A stretch of 64,000 bases of DNA. It comes from Pedobacter cryophilus. GTDB taxonomy: Bacteria; Bacteroidota; Bacteroidia; Sphingobacteriales; Sphingobacteriaceae. Below are positions 51,339 through 59,973 of this stretch, one piece after another. Below the pieces are notes generated by a model. That model had not been told where the DNA came from. It saw nothing but the letters and a program-made list of their open reading frames with translations, and searched no databases. Within the stretch, counting starts at the first letter, position 1. Each line of letters begins with the position of its first letter. The stretch is from assembly GCF_005116455.1 (NCBI RefSeq), contig NZ_SWBP01000001.1:558001-622000 (forward strand), given 5' to 3'. A program made the translations under genes and the position numbers.

Positions 51339-54101
51339 TTACTTTTTAAGGTATTTAGCAATTTTCTCAATCAACTCATCTGGTTTAAATGGTTTAAGTT
51401 GATAATCATTCATCCCATATTTATAAATGGTATCTAAATCTTCATTCATTATAGAAGCTGTTAGCGCAATAATTGGGAGTTCTTTAAAATACACATCGTC
51501 TATTGCTCTTAATTTTTCAGTAGCTTCATAACCAGACATTTCTGGCATGTGAATATCCATTAATACCACATCAAAATCTTTTGCTTGTAATAATTCAATA
51601 GCTTTTAAACCGCTTTCGGCAGTAACTACTTCTACTTGAAATTTAGTTAATACTTTTCTTGCAAGAATTCTATTGATTTCATTATCATCAACTACTAAAA
51701 CCCTTGCATTTAGCGTTTTAATAGCATTAGACTCCTCTTTAATTTCCATCTCTGTTTCTTTAAAATTATCAAATTTAAGGTCAAAATAAAATGTTGAGCC
51801 TTTTCCTAATATACTTTTGACTTTAATTTCGCCGCTATAAAGTTCTACTAATTTTTTTGTGATTGTTAAACCTAAGCCTGTACCGCCATATTTTCTTGAA
51901 GTATTAGCTGCTGCTTGAGTAAAGGATTCAAATATATCTTCAAATTTATCCTCGGGGATTCCTATTCCGGTATCGGTTATTTCAAAATGAACGAAGGTAT
52001 GCTGTTTAGTAATTTTAGCGACAGCTACAGCTACTTTTACAAATCCTTTTTCAGTAAACTTTAAGGCGTTATTAATTAAATTGATTAAAATCTGATAAAG
52101 CCTCGTTTTATCACCTCTTACTAATTCGGGCAAATCTGGACTAATTATATAATTTAGTTCAATTCCTTTTTCGTTTGTTTTAAAAGCTAAAGAGTCTACA
52201 ATATCTTTAATAAGATCTCTAATATTTACTCTTTTATATTCTAGTTCCATTTTTCCAATCTCCATTTTAGAAAAATCAAGAATATCATTAATAAGATTTA
52301 AAAGGTTATCAGAAGAAAACTTAAGTAAGTTGAGCGATTGTACTTGATGCTCTAATTTTTCTTCGTCTAATAAAATATTAGTTATTCCAATTACGGCATT
52401 TAAAGGTGTTCTAATTTCATGACTCATCACAGAAAGAAACATTTCCTTTGCCTTGCTTAATTGCATAGCTTGCTCTTTAGCAGCTAACAACTGTATTTCG
52501 GCTTGCTTTCTATCCGAAATATCGTTAATGATTTCAATTTCTCTTTCTATATTTCCTTGCTGATCAAGAATTGGGGTATTAGAAACAGATAACCAAACGG
52601 GTGTTCCATCCTTTTTATTAACTTTTAATTCTAAATTATATGGGATAGATTTTCTAGCTCCGTCTCGGGCTTGATTAAGCATTTTAATATCCGTTTCCTC
52701 GCCTTTAACAATATCTCCTACTCTTTTTCCTATGAGCTCTTCTAGTTGGTAACCTATCATTTTTGATAAAGCAGCGTTAATCCATTTCACTCTGCCAGTT
52801 TTATCACTTATAGAAACCCCATTCTCGGTTTTACTAGCAACTAATGAAAGTAATTCTAACTGCTCTTCTGCTTCTTTCCTTTCTGTAATATCTATAACAA
52901 TTTCAATTAAGCTTTCTACTTCACCTTTAGAATCTAAAATAATAGTGTTGTAAATAGAAAGCCAAATAGGTTTTCCATCTTTTCTATAAGCCAATAATTC
53001 TACAGAAAAAGATTTTTTGTTTTGGGTTTCTATTCTTGCTTTCTCTATAATGTCAATATCGCTATTTGCACCAACTATTACATCACCTAGCTTTTGATCT
53101 TCTAAATCCTCTATGGTATATCCGGTTATTTTTGTAAAAGCATCATTTATCCATAAAACATTGTTGTTGGCACTACTAATAACCACCCCATTATTTATTT
53201 TACTTGCTACTGTTGATAATTGATTTAATTGATGTAAAGTTTCTTTATATTTTGAAATATCTCTGCCAGTAACAAACCACATTTTGTTTTTAGAGATGGC
53301 ATTCCAACTAATCCATTTTATGCTTTTATTCTTATTAACTACCCTGGTTTCAACTTCAAAATGCTTAATCTTATTCCTCAAACTTTCTGTTGCGGTATTA
53401 AAAACATTCATTTTATCTTCTGATAACATGAACTCAGAAATATTTAATCCGATACAATCTTTAACATCATAACCCATAATATCAAAAACAGCCGAATTAA
53501 TATTTACTATTTTTTGGTCGGCACTTAATAAGCAAATTAAATCAGGCGATGAATTAAATAAATCTGTAAATTCTTCACTTTTTAATTTACTTTTTATTTC
53601 TTGAATATCTTTTTTACGTAACTCAAGGTTATTAATTACCTGCAATCCTAAGGCATAAAATGCTTTGATTTGGCTATCTGTTAATTTTTTTGATTGTTGA
53701 TCAATTACGCAAATTGTGCCAATAATTACGCCTTTTGGACTAACAAGAGGAAGGCCAGCATAATATTTAAAGTCATAATTAGCCCCTTTTAAAAGAGCTT
53801 TTGCTTTGGCATTATTGGGTACATCTTCTATTTCAAAAAAATTATTTTCAAGAACAGTAAATTGACATAAAGATTGCTCAAGAGGTATTTCTGAGGTAGG
53901 AATACCTTTGGTGTATTTAACACATTGAAGGTTTTTCTCAAAAAAAGAAATAAAAGAAATTGGACTGTTTGTGATAAAACAGGCCAATTCCAAAATGTGA
54001 TCAAATTCTATATCGGAGGAAGATTCATAGTAATCATATTCTACCTTTACTGGTAGGTTAGATTTATGATAATCTAAAATAGAAAATTCCTCGGCATTCA
54101 T
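51339..54101 (-). CDS. GAF-PAS hybrid sensor histidine kinase/response regulator
   Basis: This 920-residue cytoplasmic hybrid kinase has no membrane segment. A GAF domain (about 20-165) is followed by three PAS domains (about 175-290, 290-410 and 415-535). HisKA follows with FLSVMSHEIRTPLNAVIG, then HATPase (INLINNALKFTEKGF, ITDTGIGIPEDKF, RKYGGTGLGLTITKKLV) and a receiver domain (about 800-915) with the phospho-acceptor in VLMDIHMPEMSGYE. PAS domains 2 and 3 are near duplicates (SSANNNVLWINDAFTKITGY; SDKTGRVKWINAALSKMIGY). It starts 5 bases after the glyA stop, so both may share a transcript, an unusual pairing. Confidence 0.92.
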   Translation of the reverse strand: MNAEEFSILDYHKSNLPVKVEYDYYESSSDIEFDHILELACFITNSPISFISFFEKNLQCVKYTKGIPTSEIPLEQSLCQFTVLENNFFEIEDVPNNAKAKALLKGANYDFKYYAGLPLVSPKGVIIGTICVIDQQSKKLTDSQIKAFYALGLQVINNLELRKKDIQEIKSKLKSEEFTDLFNSSPDLICLLSADQKIVNINSAVFDIMGYDVKDCIGLNISEFMLSEDKMNVFNTATESLRNKIKHFEVETRVVNKNKSIKWISWNAISKNKMWFVTGRDISKYKETLHQLNQLSTVASKINNGVVISSANNNVLWINDAFTKITGYTIEDLEDQKLGDVIVGANSDIDIIEKARIETQNKKSFSVELLAYRKDGKPIWLSIYNTIILDSKGEVESLIEIVIDITERKEAEEQLELLSLVASKTENGVSISDKTGRVKWINAALSKMIGYQLEELIGKRVGDIVKGEETDIKMLNQARDGARKSIPYNLELKVNKKDGTPVWLSVSNTPILDQQGNIEREIEIINDISDRKQAEIQLLAAKEQAMQLSKAKEMFLSVMSHEIRTPLNAVIGITNILLDEEKLEHQVQSLNLLKFSSDNLLNLINDILDFSKMEIGKMELEYKRVNIRDLIKDIVDSLAFKTNEKGIELNYIISPDLPELVRGDKTRLYQILINLINNALKFTEKGFVKVAVAVAKITKQHTFVHFEITDTGIGIPEDKFEDIFESFTQAAANTSRKYGGTGLGLTITKKLVELYSGEIKVKSILGKGSTFYFDLKFDNFKETEMEIKEESNAIKTLNARVLVVDDNEINRILARKVLTKFQVEVVTAESGLKAIELLQAKDFDVVLMDIHMPEMSGYEATEKLRAIDDVYFKELPIIALTASIMNEDLDTIYKYGMNDYQLKPFKPDELIEKIAKYLKK

Positions 54102-54106
54102 GTTTA

Positions 54107-55381
54107 CTATTTTTTATAAAGAGGGTGTTTAGCCATCATCTCATTTACTTTTTTACGAATTTTATCTAAATAAGGTTCGTCATCGTGATGTATTAATGCT
54201 TCGTCAATAAACTCAACAATTTTTTCCATGTGCTTCTCTTTCAAGCCTCTTGTAGTAATAGCCGCGGTTCCAACTCTTATTCCTGAGGTAACAAATGGAG
54301 ATCTCTTATCAAAAGGGACCATGTTTTTATTTACAGTAATCTCTGCTTTTCCTAAAACTTCTTCGGCTAGTTTCCCAGTAATATTCTTATTGCTAAGGTC
54401 TATTAACATCAAATGATTATCTGTACCACCAGAGATTAATTTATAGTCTCTAGCTACAAAAGCTGCCGCCATAGCTTGGGCATTCTTTTTAACCTGAACA
54501 ATATAGTCCATGTATTTATCACTTAAAGCTTCGCCAAAAGCGATTGCTTTTGCAGCAATAATATGCTCTAATGGCCCACCTTGTGTACCTGGAAAAACAG
54601 CTCCATCTAACAACGCCGACATCATTTTTATTTCTCCCTTTGGTGTTTTAATGCCAAAAGGATTTTCAAAATCTTTTCCCATCATAATTAAACCACCACG
54701 TGGTCCTCTTAATGTTTTGTGAGTTGTAGTTGTTACCACATGGCAGTAAGGAAGTGGATCTGCAAGTAACCCTCTGGCAATTAACCCTGAGGGGTGAGAA
54801 ATATCTGCTAAAACTAATGCTCCAATTTTATCAGCAACTTCTCTAATAAATTTATAATCCCAATCTCTAGAATAGGCTGATGCTCCACAAATAATTAACT
54901 TAGGCTTCTCTCTAAGTGCAACTTCTTCTAATTGTTTATAATTAATTAAACCTGTAGCTTCTTCTACGCCGTAGAAAAAAGGCTTATATATTTTACCCGA
55001 AAAATTAACAGGCGAACCATGAGTTAAATGACCACCATGAGATAAATCAAATCCTAAAATTTTATCCCCAGGATTTAAAAGCGCTAAAAAAACTGCCGCA
55101 TTTGCCTGTGCGCCAGAGTGTGGCTGCACATTAGCCCAAGCTGCGTTAAATAATTCTTTTGCTCTTTCTATTGCAATATTTTCAATTTCATCTACTACTT
55201 CACAGCCACCATAATATCTTTTCCCTGGCAATCCTTCTGCGTATTTATTGGTTAATACAGAGCCTGCTGCTTTCATAACTTGCTCGCTTACAAAGTTTTC
55301 TGAAGCAATTAGTTCAAGGCCGTTTTCTTGTCTGGCTTCTTCTTCTTCTATTAAACTGAAAATTAATTTATCCTTTTTCAT
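54107..55381 (-). CDS. glyA: Serine hydroxymethyltransferase
   Basis: GlyA interconverts serine and glycine while charging tetrahydrofolate with a one-carbon unit. The 424-residue protein has the PLP lysine motif [16 protein letters not shown], the N-terminal [11 protein letters not shown] and [17 protein letters not shown], and the substrate stretch GAQANAAVF. Length and motifs are ordinary. The 5' leader contains a hairpin (55425-55461). The hybrid kinase gene follows after 5 bases. Confidence 0.95.
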   Translation of the reverse strand: MKKDKLIFSLIEEEEARQENGLELIASENFVSEQVMKAAGSVLTNKYAEGLPGKRYYGGCEVVDEIENIAIERAKELFNAAWANVQPHSGAQANAAVFLALLNPGDKILGFDLSHGGHLTHGSPVNFSGKIYKPFFYGVEEATGLINYKQLEEVALREKPKLIICGASAYSRDWDYKFIREVADKIGALVLADISHPSGLIARGLLADPLPYCHVVTTTTHKTLRGPRGGLIMMGKDFENPFGIKTPKGEIKMMSALLDGAVFPGTQGGPLEHIIAAKAIAFGEALSDKYMDYIVQVKKNAQAMAAAFVARDYKLISGGTDNHLMLIDLSNKNITGKLAEEVLGKAEITVNKNMVPFDKRSPFVTSGIRVGTAAITTRGLKEKHMEKIVEFIDEALIHHDDEPYLDKIRKKVNEMMAKHPLYKK

Positions 55382-55424
55382 TTATTTTTATTGAAAATGT
55401 ATATTATTACAAATTAAACAGATA

Positions 55425-55461
55425 CATTCAAAAAACAAGGCCTAAACCCCCGTTTTGAATG
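55425..55461. promoter_or_regulatory. Hairpin in the glyA leader, overlapping a divergent -33 element
   Basis: CATTCAAAA (55425-55433) pairs with TTTTGAATG (55453-55461), a 9-bp stem. On the minus strand it lies 44-80 bases before the glyA ATG. Its TTTTG also serves as the -33 element of the divergent gene, which could couple the two promoters. Confidence 0.35.
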
Positions 55462-55484
55462 AAAGCCCTAAATTAGATATTTTG
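55453..55484 (+). promoter_or_regulatory. Candidate promoter of the oxidoreductase gene
   Basis: TTTTG (55453-55457) and TATTTTG (55478-55484) are spaced by 20 bases, close to the -33/-7 arrangement of Bacteroidota. Transcription would begin about 20-25 bases before the ATG at 55512. Confidence 0.4.
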
Positions 55485-55511
55485 CACCATTTTTAAATAT
55501 TAAAACTGTAC

Positions 55512-56534
55512 ATGAAAGAAATTAGTTTCGTTATTATAGGTGTGGGCAATATTGGCGCAAAATATTCGAGTTTACTTTCAAACTTTAGTGATACAGAATT
55601 AGTTGCCGCTGTTGACATCGATTTTAACAAACGAAAATCTATTGATAAATTGATTCCCTTTTTTACTTCTGTTGATGATTTTTTTGCTGCAAAAATTCCG
55701 GCTGATGTAGTTTGTATTTGCACCCCAAATGGCTTACACCCAAAACACACCATTGATTGCTTAAATAAGGGATATCATGTAATATGTGAAAAGCCCGTTG
55801 CTTTGCAAGCAGATGAGGTTTTTGAGATGATGCAAGCGGAGCGAAATTCTGGTAAGAAAGTTTTTGCAGTAATGCAAAACCGTTACAGCCCAGTTGCTAT
55901 TTGGCTTAAAAAACTAGTTTCGCAAAAGAAATTAGGCGATCTCTTATTTCTTCAGATCAATTGTTTTTGGAATAGAAACCAACGATATTATGATGATTCT
56001 CAATGGAGAGCTTCAAAAGCCATTGGAGGAGGCCCTCTTTATTCTCAGTTTAGCCATTTTATTGATTTGATGATTTGGCTTGTTGGTGAGCCAAACCAAA
56101 TTAACAGCGAATTATTTACACTAAACAAAGACATCAAAACTGAATTTAACGATAGTGGAATTATTACTTTTAATTTGGCAAATGGAGGCAAAGGAGTTTT
56201 TAATTTCACCACAGCTGCTTATCAAAACAACATAGAAAGTAGCTTGACAATTATTGGCACCAAAGGCAACGTAAAAGTTGGCGGGCAGTATATGGAAAAA
56301 TTAGACTTTGTTAATATTGAGGATAAATTTGACATGCCTGTTTTTGATCAAATTACTCAAGCTAATACTTACCAATATTATAAAGGATCCGCTGATAAGC
56401 ATGATGACTTCTTAAAAAAAGTGATCTACTGTTTACGCAACAACCAAGAACCTGAAATTGGCTTAGAGGATGAATTAAAAGTGATTCATTTTATTGAGCA
56501 ATCGCTTACTTTTGCTGAATCCAAAAGTTATTAA
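55512..56534 (+). CDS. Gfo/Idh/MocA family oxidoreductase (WlbA/WbpB-like)
   Basis: The 340-residue NAD-dependent dehydrogenase has an N-terminal Rossmann motif (VIIGVGNIGAKYSSLL), the CEKPVAL motif with the catalytic Lys, and FWNRNQRYYDDSQWRASKAI. These are features of UDP-sugar 3-dehydrogenases such as WlbA/WbpB, which start synthesis of di-N-acetylated mannuronate. No surface-polysaccharide genes are adjacent, so the substrate is inferred from pattern only. Its 3' end overlaps the convergent scpA gene by 29 bases. Confidence 0.85.
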   Translation: MKEISFVIIGVGNIGAKYSSLLSNFSDTELVAAVDIDFNKRKSIDKLIPFFTSVDDFFAAKIPADVVCICTPNGLHPKHTIDCLNKGYHVICEKPVALQADEVFEMMQAERNSGKKVFAVMQNRYSPVAIWLKKLVSQKKLGDLLFLQINCFWNRNQRYYDDSQWRASKAIGGGPLYSQFSHFIDLMIWLVGEPNQINSELFTLNKDIKTEFNDSGIITFNLANGGKGVFNFTTAAYQNNIESSLTIIGTKGNVKVGGQYMEKLDFVNIEDKFDMPVFDQITQANTYQYYKGSADKHDDFLKKVIYCLRNNQEPEIGLEDELKVIHFIEQSLTFAESKSY

Positions 56535-57249
56535 ATCCCAAGCCAATTTGGATGCTTAACAGTTGTTGCTGCAACATTTCTAGAACTGCCAAAAAATTAT
56601 AAACAAACTGTACTTTATCTTTTGATATCTTCAAAAGATTTTTAAAATCTAATTGAGAGTTGATATTTAGAAGATTAGTAATTTGTATTTTTTGCTCTTC
56701 TATGCTGTAAGGATATTTTTCTACGGTATGTTTTACCTCTTCGGTTCTTACCATATAATTTCCCATTACTTTTTGGTAAGTCTTTAACAATTTATATAAA
56801 TCAAAAGAAGAAAGATCCTCTGCTGGTTCTGTTTGGCTCATTAAATTATGAATATCTTCAGCCATATTACCTCGCTTTTCTTTATGGAAACGGGCTTCCT
56901 CAAGTAATTTAAACTCTTCAGTAACTTCCTTAAATCTTTTATATTCTAAAAGTTTTTGTACTAAATCTCTTTTTAAATCAATTTCCTTGCCTTCTTCATT
57001 AAGCTCTGGTCTAGGTAAAAGCATTTTTGCCTTTATCCGCATTAAAGTGGCTGCAACAAAAATAAATTCGCTTGCCAACTCCATATTTAATGAATTGAGT
57101 TGATGCAGGTAGCTTAAAAAATCATCAGTAATTTTTGCTATTGGGATATTATGGATATCCAATTCATCCTTTTCAATAAAAAAAAGAAGTAAATCAAACG
57201 GCCCTTCAAAAACAGGAAGCTTAACTGAAAAATCTTCATCATCTTTCAT
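56506..57249 (-). CDS. scpA: Segregation and condensation protein A
   Basis: ScpA is the kleisin subunit linking SMC heads in the bacterial condensin. The 247-residue protein has the family start (LPVFEGPFDLLLFFIEKDEL), the IPIAKITDDFLSYL region, and a C-terminal winged helix (about 180-245). It lies 15 bases downstream of the MFS gene on the same strand and overlaps the convergent oxidoreductase gene by 29 bases, so antisense interference is possible. scpB is not in the window. Confidence 0.92.
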   Translation of the reverse strand: MKDDEDFSVKLPVFEGPFDLLLFFIEKDELDIHNIPIAKITDDFLSYLHQLNSLNMELASEFIFVAATLMRIKAKMLLPRPELNEEGKEIDLKRDLVQKLLEYKRFKEVTEEFKLLEEARFHKEKRGNMAEDIHNLMSQTEPAEDLSSFDLYKLLKTYQKVMGNYMVRTEEVKHTVEKYPYSIEEQKIQITNLLNINSQLDFKNLLKISKDKVQFVYNFLAVLEMLQQQLLSIQIGLGFNNFWIQQK

Positions 57250-57264
57250 ATTAAACCTATTGAA

Positions 57265-58527
57265 TTAAGAGTTACTAATGTCTTCTAAAGACATGGGAAC
57301 CAACTTTTTGGTTTTATACCATGTTACAGCAGCAACAAACAAAGTCATACTGCCTCCAAAAACTATTGCGGGAACAGTTCTCATTAATTTTGCGGTTAAA
57401 CCTGATTCAAACTGCCCAATCTCATTTGACGACCCAATAAACATTGAATTTACTGCCGATACTCTTCCTCGCATTTCGTCAGGGGTAACGAGCTGTAAAA
57501 TAGTAGATCTAATAATTACGCTTATGCTATCAAAAGCACCTTCTAAAAAAAGAAAGAAGAGCGTAAGGTAAAAATTTGTAGACAAACCGTAACAAATAAT
57601 AGAAACGCCAAATCCGGTAACGGCAAAAAGCAAGTTTCGCCAAGGCTTTCCCATTGGAGAAAATCTAGTCATTAATAACATGGTTAAAACTGCTCCAACT
57701 GCTGGCGCTGCTCTTAACATCCCAAATTCTGTTGCTCCAACATGTAAAACTTCTGTAGCTACAACGGGTATTAAAGCTACCGCCCCTCCAAAAAAAACAG
57801 AGAAGAGGTCTAAACTTAAAGCACCAACCAATATTTTGGTTTTAAAAACAAATTTTAATCCTTCTGAAAGGCTTTTATAAATGCTTCCTGTTTTTACAAA
57901 AGTTGATGGTCTGCTTTTAAAGAAAAATGTACCTATAAATGATATAGATATACAAATCAACACAAAAATGAAAGTGTGGTTTATACCTGCAAAACCATAT
58001 AACAACCCTCCTAATGCTGGGCCAACAATTGAAGCCGTTTGCCAGGCAGAGCTATTCCAAGTAGATGAATTTGGATAATGCTCCCTTGGAATAATCATTG
58101 CCATTATGGAAAAAGATGTGGGAGCATAAAACCCTCTGGCCATTCCAATCACAAATACCATAATATAAATGGTAGTAATTAATAAAGATTGACCCAAGTA
58201 AACGGTAACAGCAGGAAGTGTTACAATATACAACACTATAGATGCAAATAGAATTACACCTACAACCCTATTTAACAGCGTTTTTTTATTTGATTTATCA
58301 GCAATATAACCTCCATAAAGGGCAATTCCTATTGCAGGAACCGCTTCGCAAAGACCAATTAACCCTAATGATAAAGGATCTTTGGTGAGATTATAAATGT
58401 ACCAGCCTAAAACTACCCCTTGAATTTGATAGCCTATGGTTAGAAAAAAACGCATCACCAAAAAAGACCTAAACTCTGGAAACTTTAATGCGACGTAAGG
58501 ATCTTTTTTAAGATTATTGGATTCCAA
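57265..58527 (-). CDS. MFS transporter (enterobactin exporter EntS-like)
   Basis: This 420-residue protein has 12 predicted helices in two halves and the loop GYIADKSNKKTLL, an MFS motif A. The general pattern (SLGLIGLCEAVPAIGIALYG; PDEMRGRVSAVNSMFIGSSN) matches the EntS/DHA3 group, which exports siderophores or macrolides. No siderophore genes adjoin it. scpA follows closely on the same strand. Confidence 0.88.
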   Translation of the reverse strand: MESNNLKKDPYVALKFPEFRSFLVMRFFLTIGYQIQGVVLGWYIYNLTKDPLSLGLIGLCEAVPAIGIALYGGYIADKSNKKTLLNRVVGVILFASIVLYIVTLPAVTVYLGQSLLITTIYIMVFVIGMARGFYAPTSFSIMAMIIPREHYPNSSTWNSSAWQTASIVGPALGGLLYGFAGINHTFIFVLICISISFIGTFFFKSRPSTFVKTGSIYKSLSEGLKFVFKTKILVGALSLDLFSVFFGGAVALIPVVATEVLHVGATEFGMLRAAPAVGAVLTMLLMTRFSPMGKPWRNLLFAVTGFGVSIICYGLSTNFYLTLFFLFLEGAFDSISVIIRSTILQLVTPDEMRGRVSAVNSMFIGSSNEIGQFESGLTAKLMRTVPAIVFGGSMTLFVAAVTWYKTKKLVPMSLEDISNS

Positions 58528-58547
58528 AAAACAAAACTAAAATATAA

Positions 58548-59930
58548 TTATTTAATACCGTGTTGATCTATTAAGTAAACCAAAGCCGTCATCGCTGCAG
58601 CGCCTAATTCTAATTCTCTTTTATTTACGTTTTCAAAAACATCATTTGGTGTGTGATGAATATCAAAATAGCGTTGAGAATCTACTCTATATCCAATTAA
58701 AACAGCTTCTTTAAAAACAGCTAATGGTGCAATGTCACTACCGCTACCGCCTTTGCTTAAACGATCTGCAAGGTAAGGCGTAAGTAATTCTTTCCAGTTT
58801 GAATTGATATTATTGATGGTTTCAGTAGAAACATCCTGAAAAGTAAAACCTCGGGGAGTAAAGCCACCACCATCAGATTCTATGGCTGCAATGTGTTGTT
58901 CTTTATTTTTGAGTGCTAATTCGGCATATTTATCACCTCCTCTTCCTCCATTTTCTTCATTCATAAACATTACTGCTCTAATAGAATGTTTAGGTTTCAT
59001 ACCCATTGCTTTGTAAATTCTTAAAACTTCTAAAGACTGAACGATACCTGTACCATCATCATGAGCGCCTTCTGCTAAATCCCACGAATCTAAATGACCT
59101 CCAACAGTAATAAATTCATTCGGACTTTCGGATCCTGTAATTTCCCCAACTACGTTATAAGATTTTGCGTCAGGTAGAGTTTTACAGTTTTGTTTAAAGT
59201 AGAACTGTACTGTTGGTGATTTTTTAAGTTTTAATAAAGCACTCAGTTGATTGGCTCCGTTGGTTGAAATTGCTGCGGCTGGTATTTTTCTGGATCCTTC
59301 TGGAAACTGAGTAGTTCCGGTATGAGGATAATCATCCAAGCTCTCTGTTAAAGATCTTACTATTACACCTACGGCTCCTAATTTAGCCGCAACAGCCGGA
59401 CCAGCAAATCTTTGATCACCTGCAGCACCATAAGCTTTGCCTGTTTCTATAAATCTAGGGTCAAATGGGCGATTGAAAAAGACAATTTTGCCTTTTATGG
59501 CTGCTTCACCTAAAATTTCTAACTCATTTAAACTTTTAACTTCTATAACTTGAGCGGTAATTCCTCCTTTTGGTGTTGCAGGAGACATTCCTAAGGCACA
59601 AATTGGAACATCAATACTGGTTTTTCCATTAATTATTTTTCCAACTTCTTTTTCTCCTCTAACCCAATGCGGAACCATACATTCTTGCAAAAAAACTTTG
59701 TCAAAACCGTAGCTTTCCATTAAGCTTTTAGTCCACTCAACTGATTTTTGTGCTTGAGGAGATCCGCTTAAACGAGGCCCTATTTGCTTACATAAATATT
59801 TTAAATTTTCGTAGCTTTTTCCGTTTACTAGCGCTTCATCATAAATTTTTCTCAACACTAAAGAGTCTTGACTATGAACTGTTAAAACAAATAAAAAGAT
59901 AACAGCAACAAGCAATTTAAAAGATTTCAT
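58548..59930 (-). CDS. Exported M28 family aminopeptidase with PA domain
   Basis: The 460-residue protein has a signal peptide (residues 1-20, ending VHSQ), a protease-associated domain (about 110-250) and an M28 two-zinc peptidase domain. Ligands are visible in VGGHLDSWDLAEGAHDDGTG and MFMNEENGGRGG, with the last His in DIHHTPNDV. It resembles glutamate carboxypeptidase II-like and carboxypeptidase Q-like enzymes. It lies in a minus-strand run between recG and the MFS gene. Confidence 0.9.
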   Translation of the reverse strand: MKSFKLLVAVIFLFVLTVHSQDSLVLRKIYDEALVNGKSYENLKYLCKQIGPRLSGSPQAQKSVEWTKSLMESYGFDKVFLQECMVPHWVRGEKEVGKIINGKTSIDVPICALGMSPATPKGGITAQVIEVKSLNELEILGEAAIKGKIVFFNRPFDPRFIETGKAYGAAGDQRFAGPAVAAKLGAVGVIVRSLTESLDDYPHTGTTQFPEGSRKIPAAAISTNGANQLSALLKLKKSPTVQFYFKQNCKTLPDAKSYNVVGEITGSESPNEFITVGGHLDSWDLAEGAHDDGTGIVQSLEVLRIYKAMGMKPKHSIRAVMFMNEENGGRGGDKYAELALKNKEQHIAAIESDGGGFTPRGFTFQDVSTETINNINSNWKELLTPYLADRLSKGGSGSDIAPLAVFKEAVLIGYRVDSQRYFDIHHTPNDVFENVNKRELELGAAAMTALVYLIDQHGIK

Positions 59931-59973
59931 ATTTCAAGTTTTAAAATCAAATGTAATAGATATATGCTAAATA

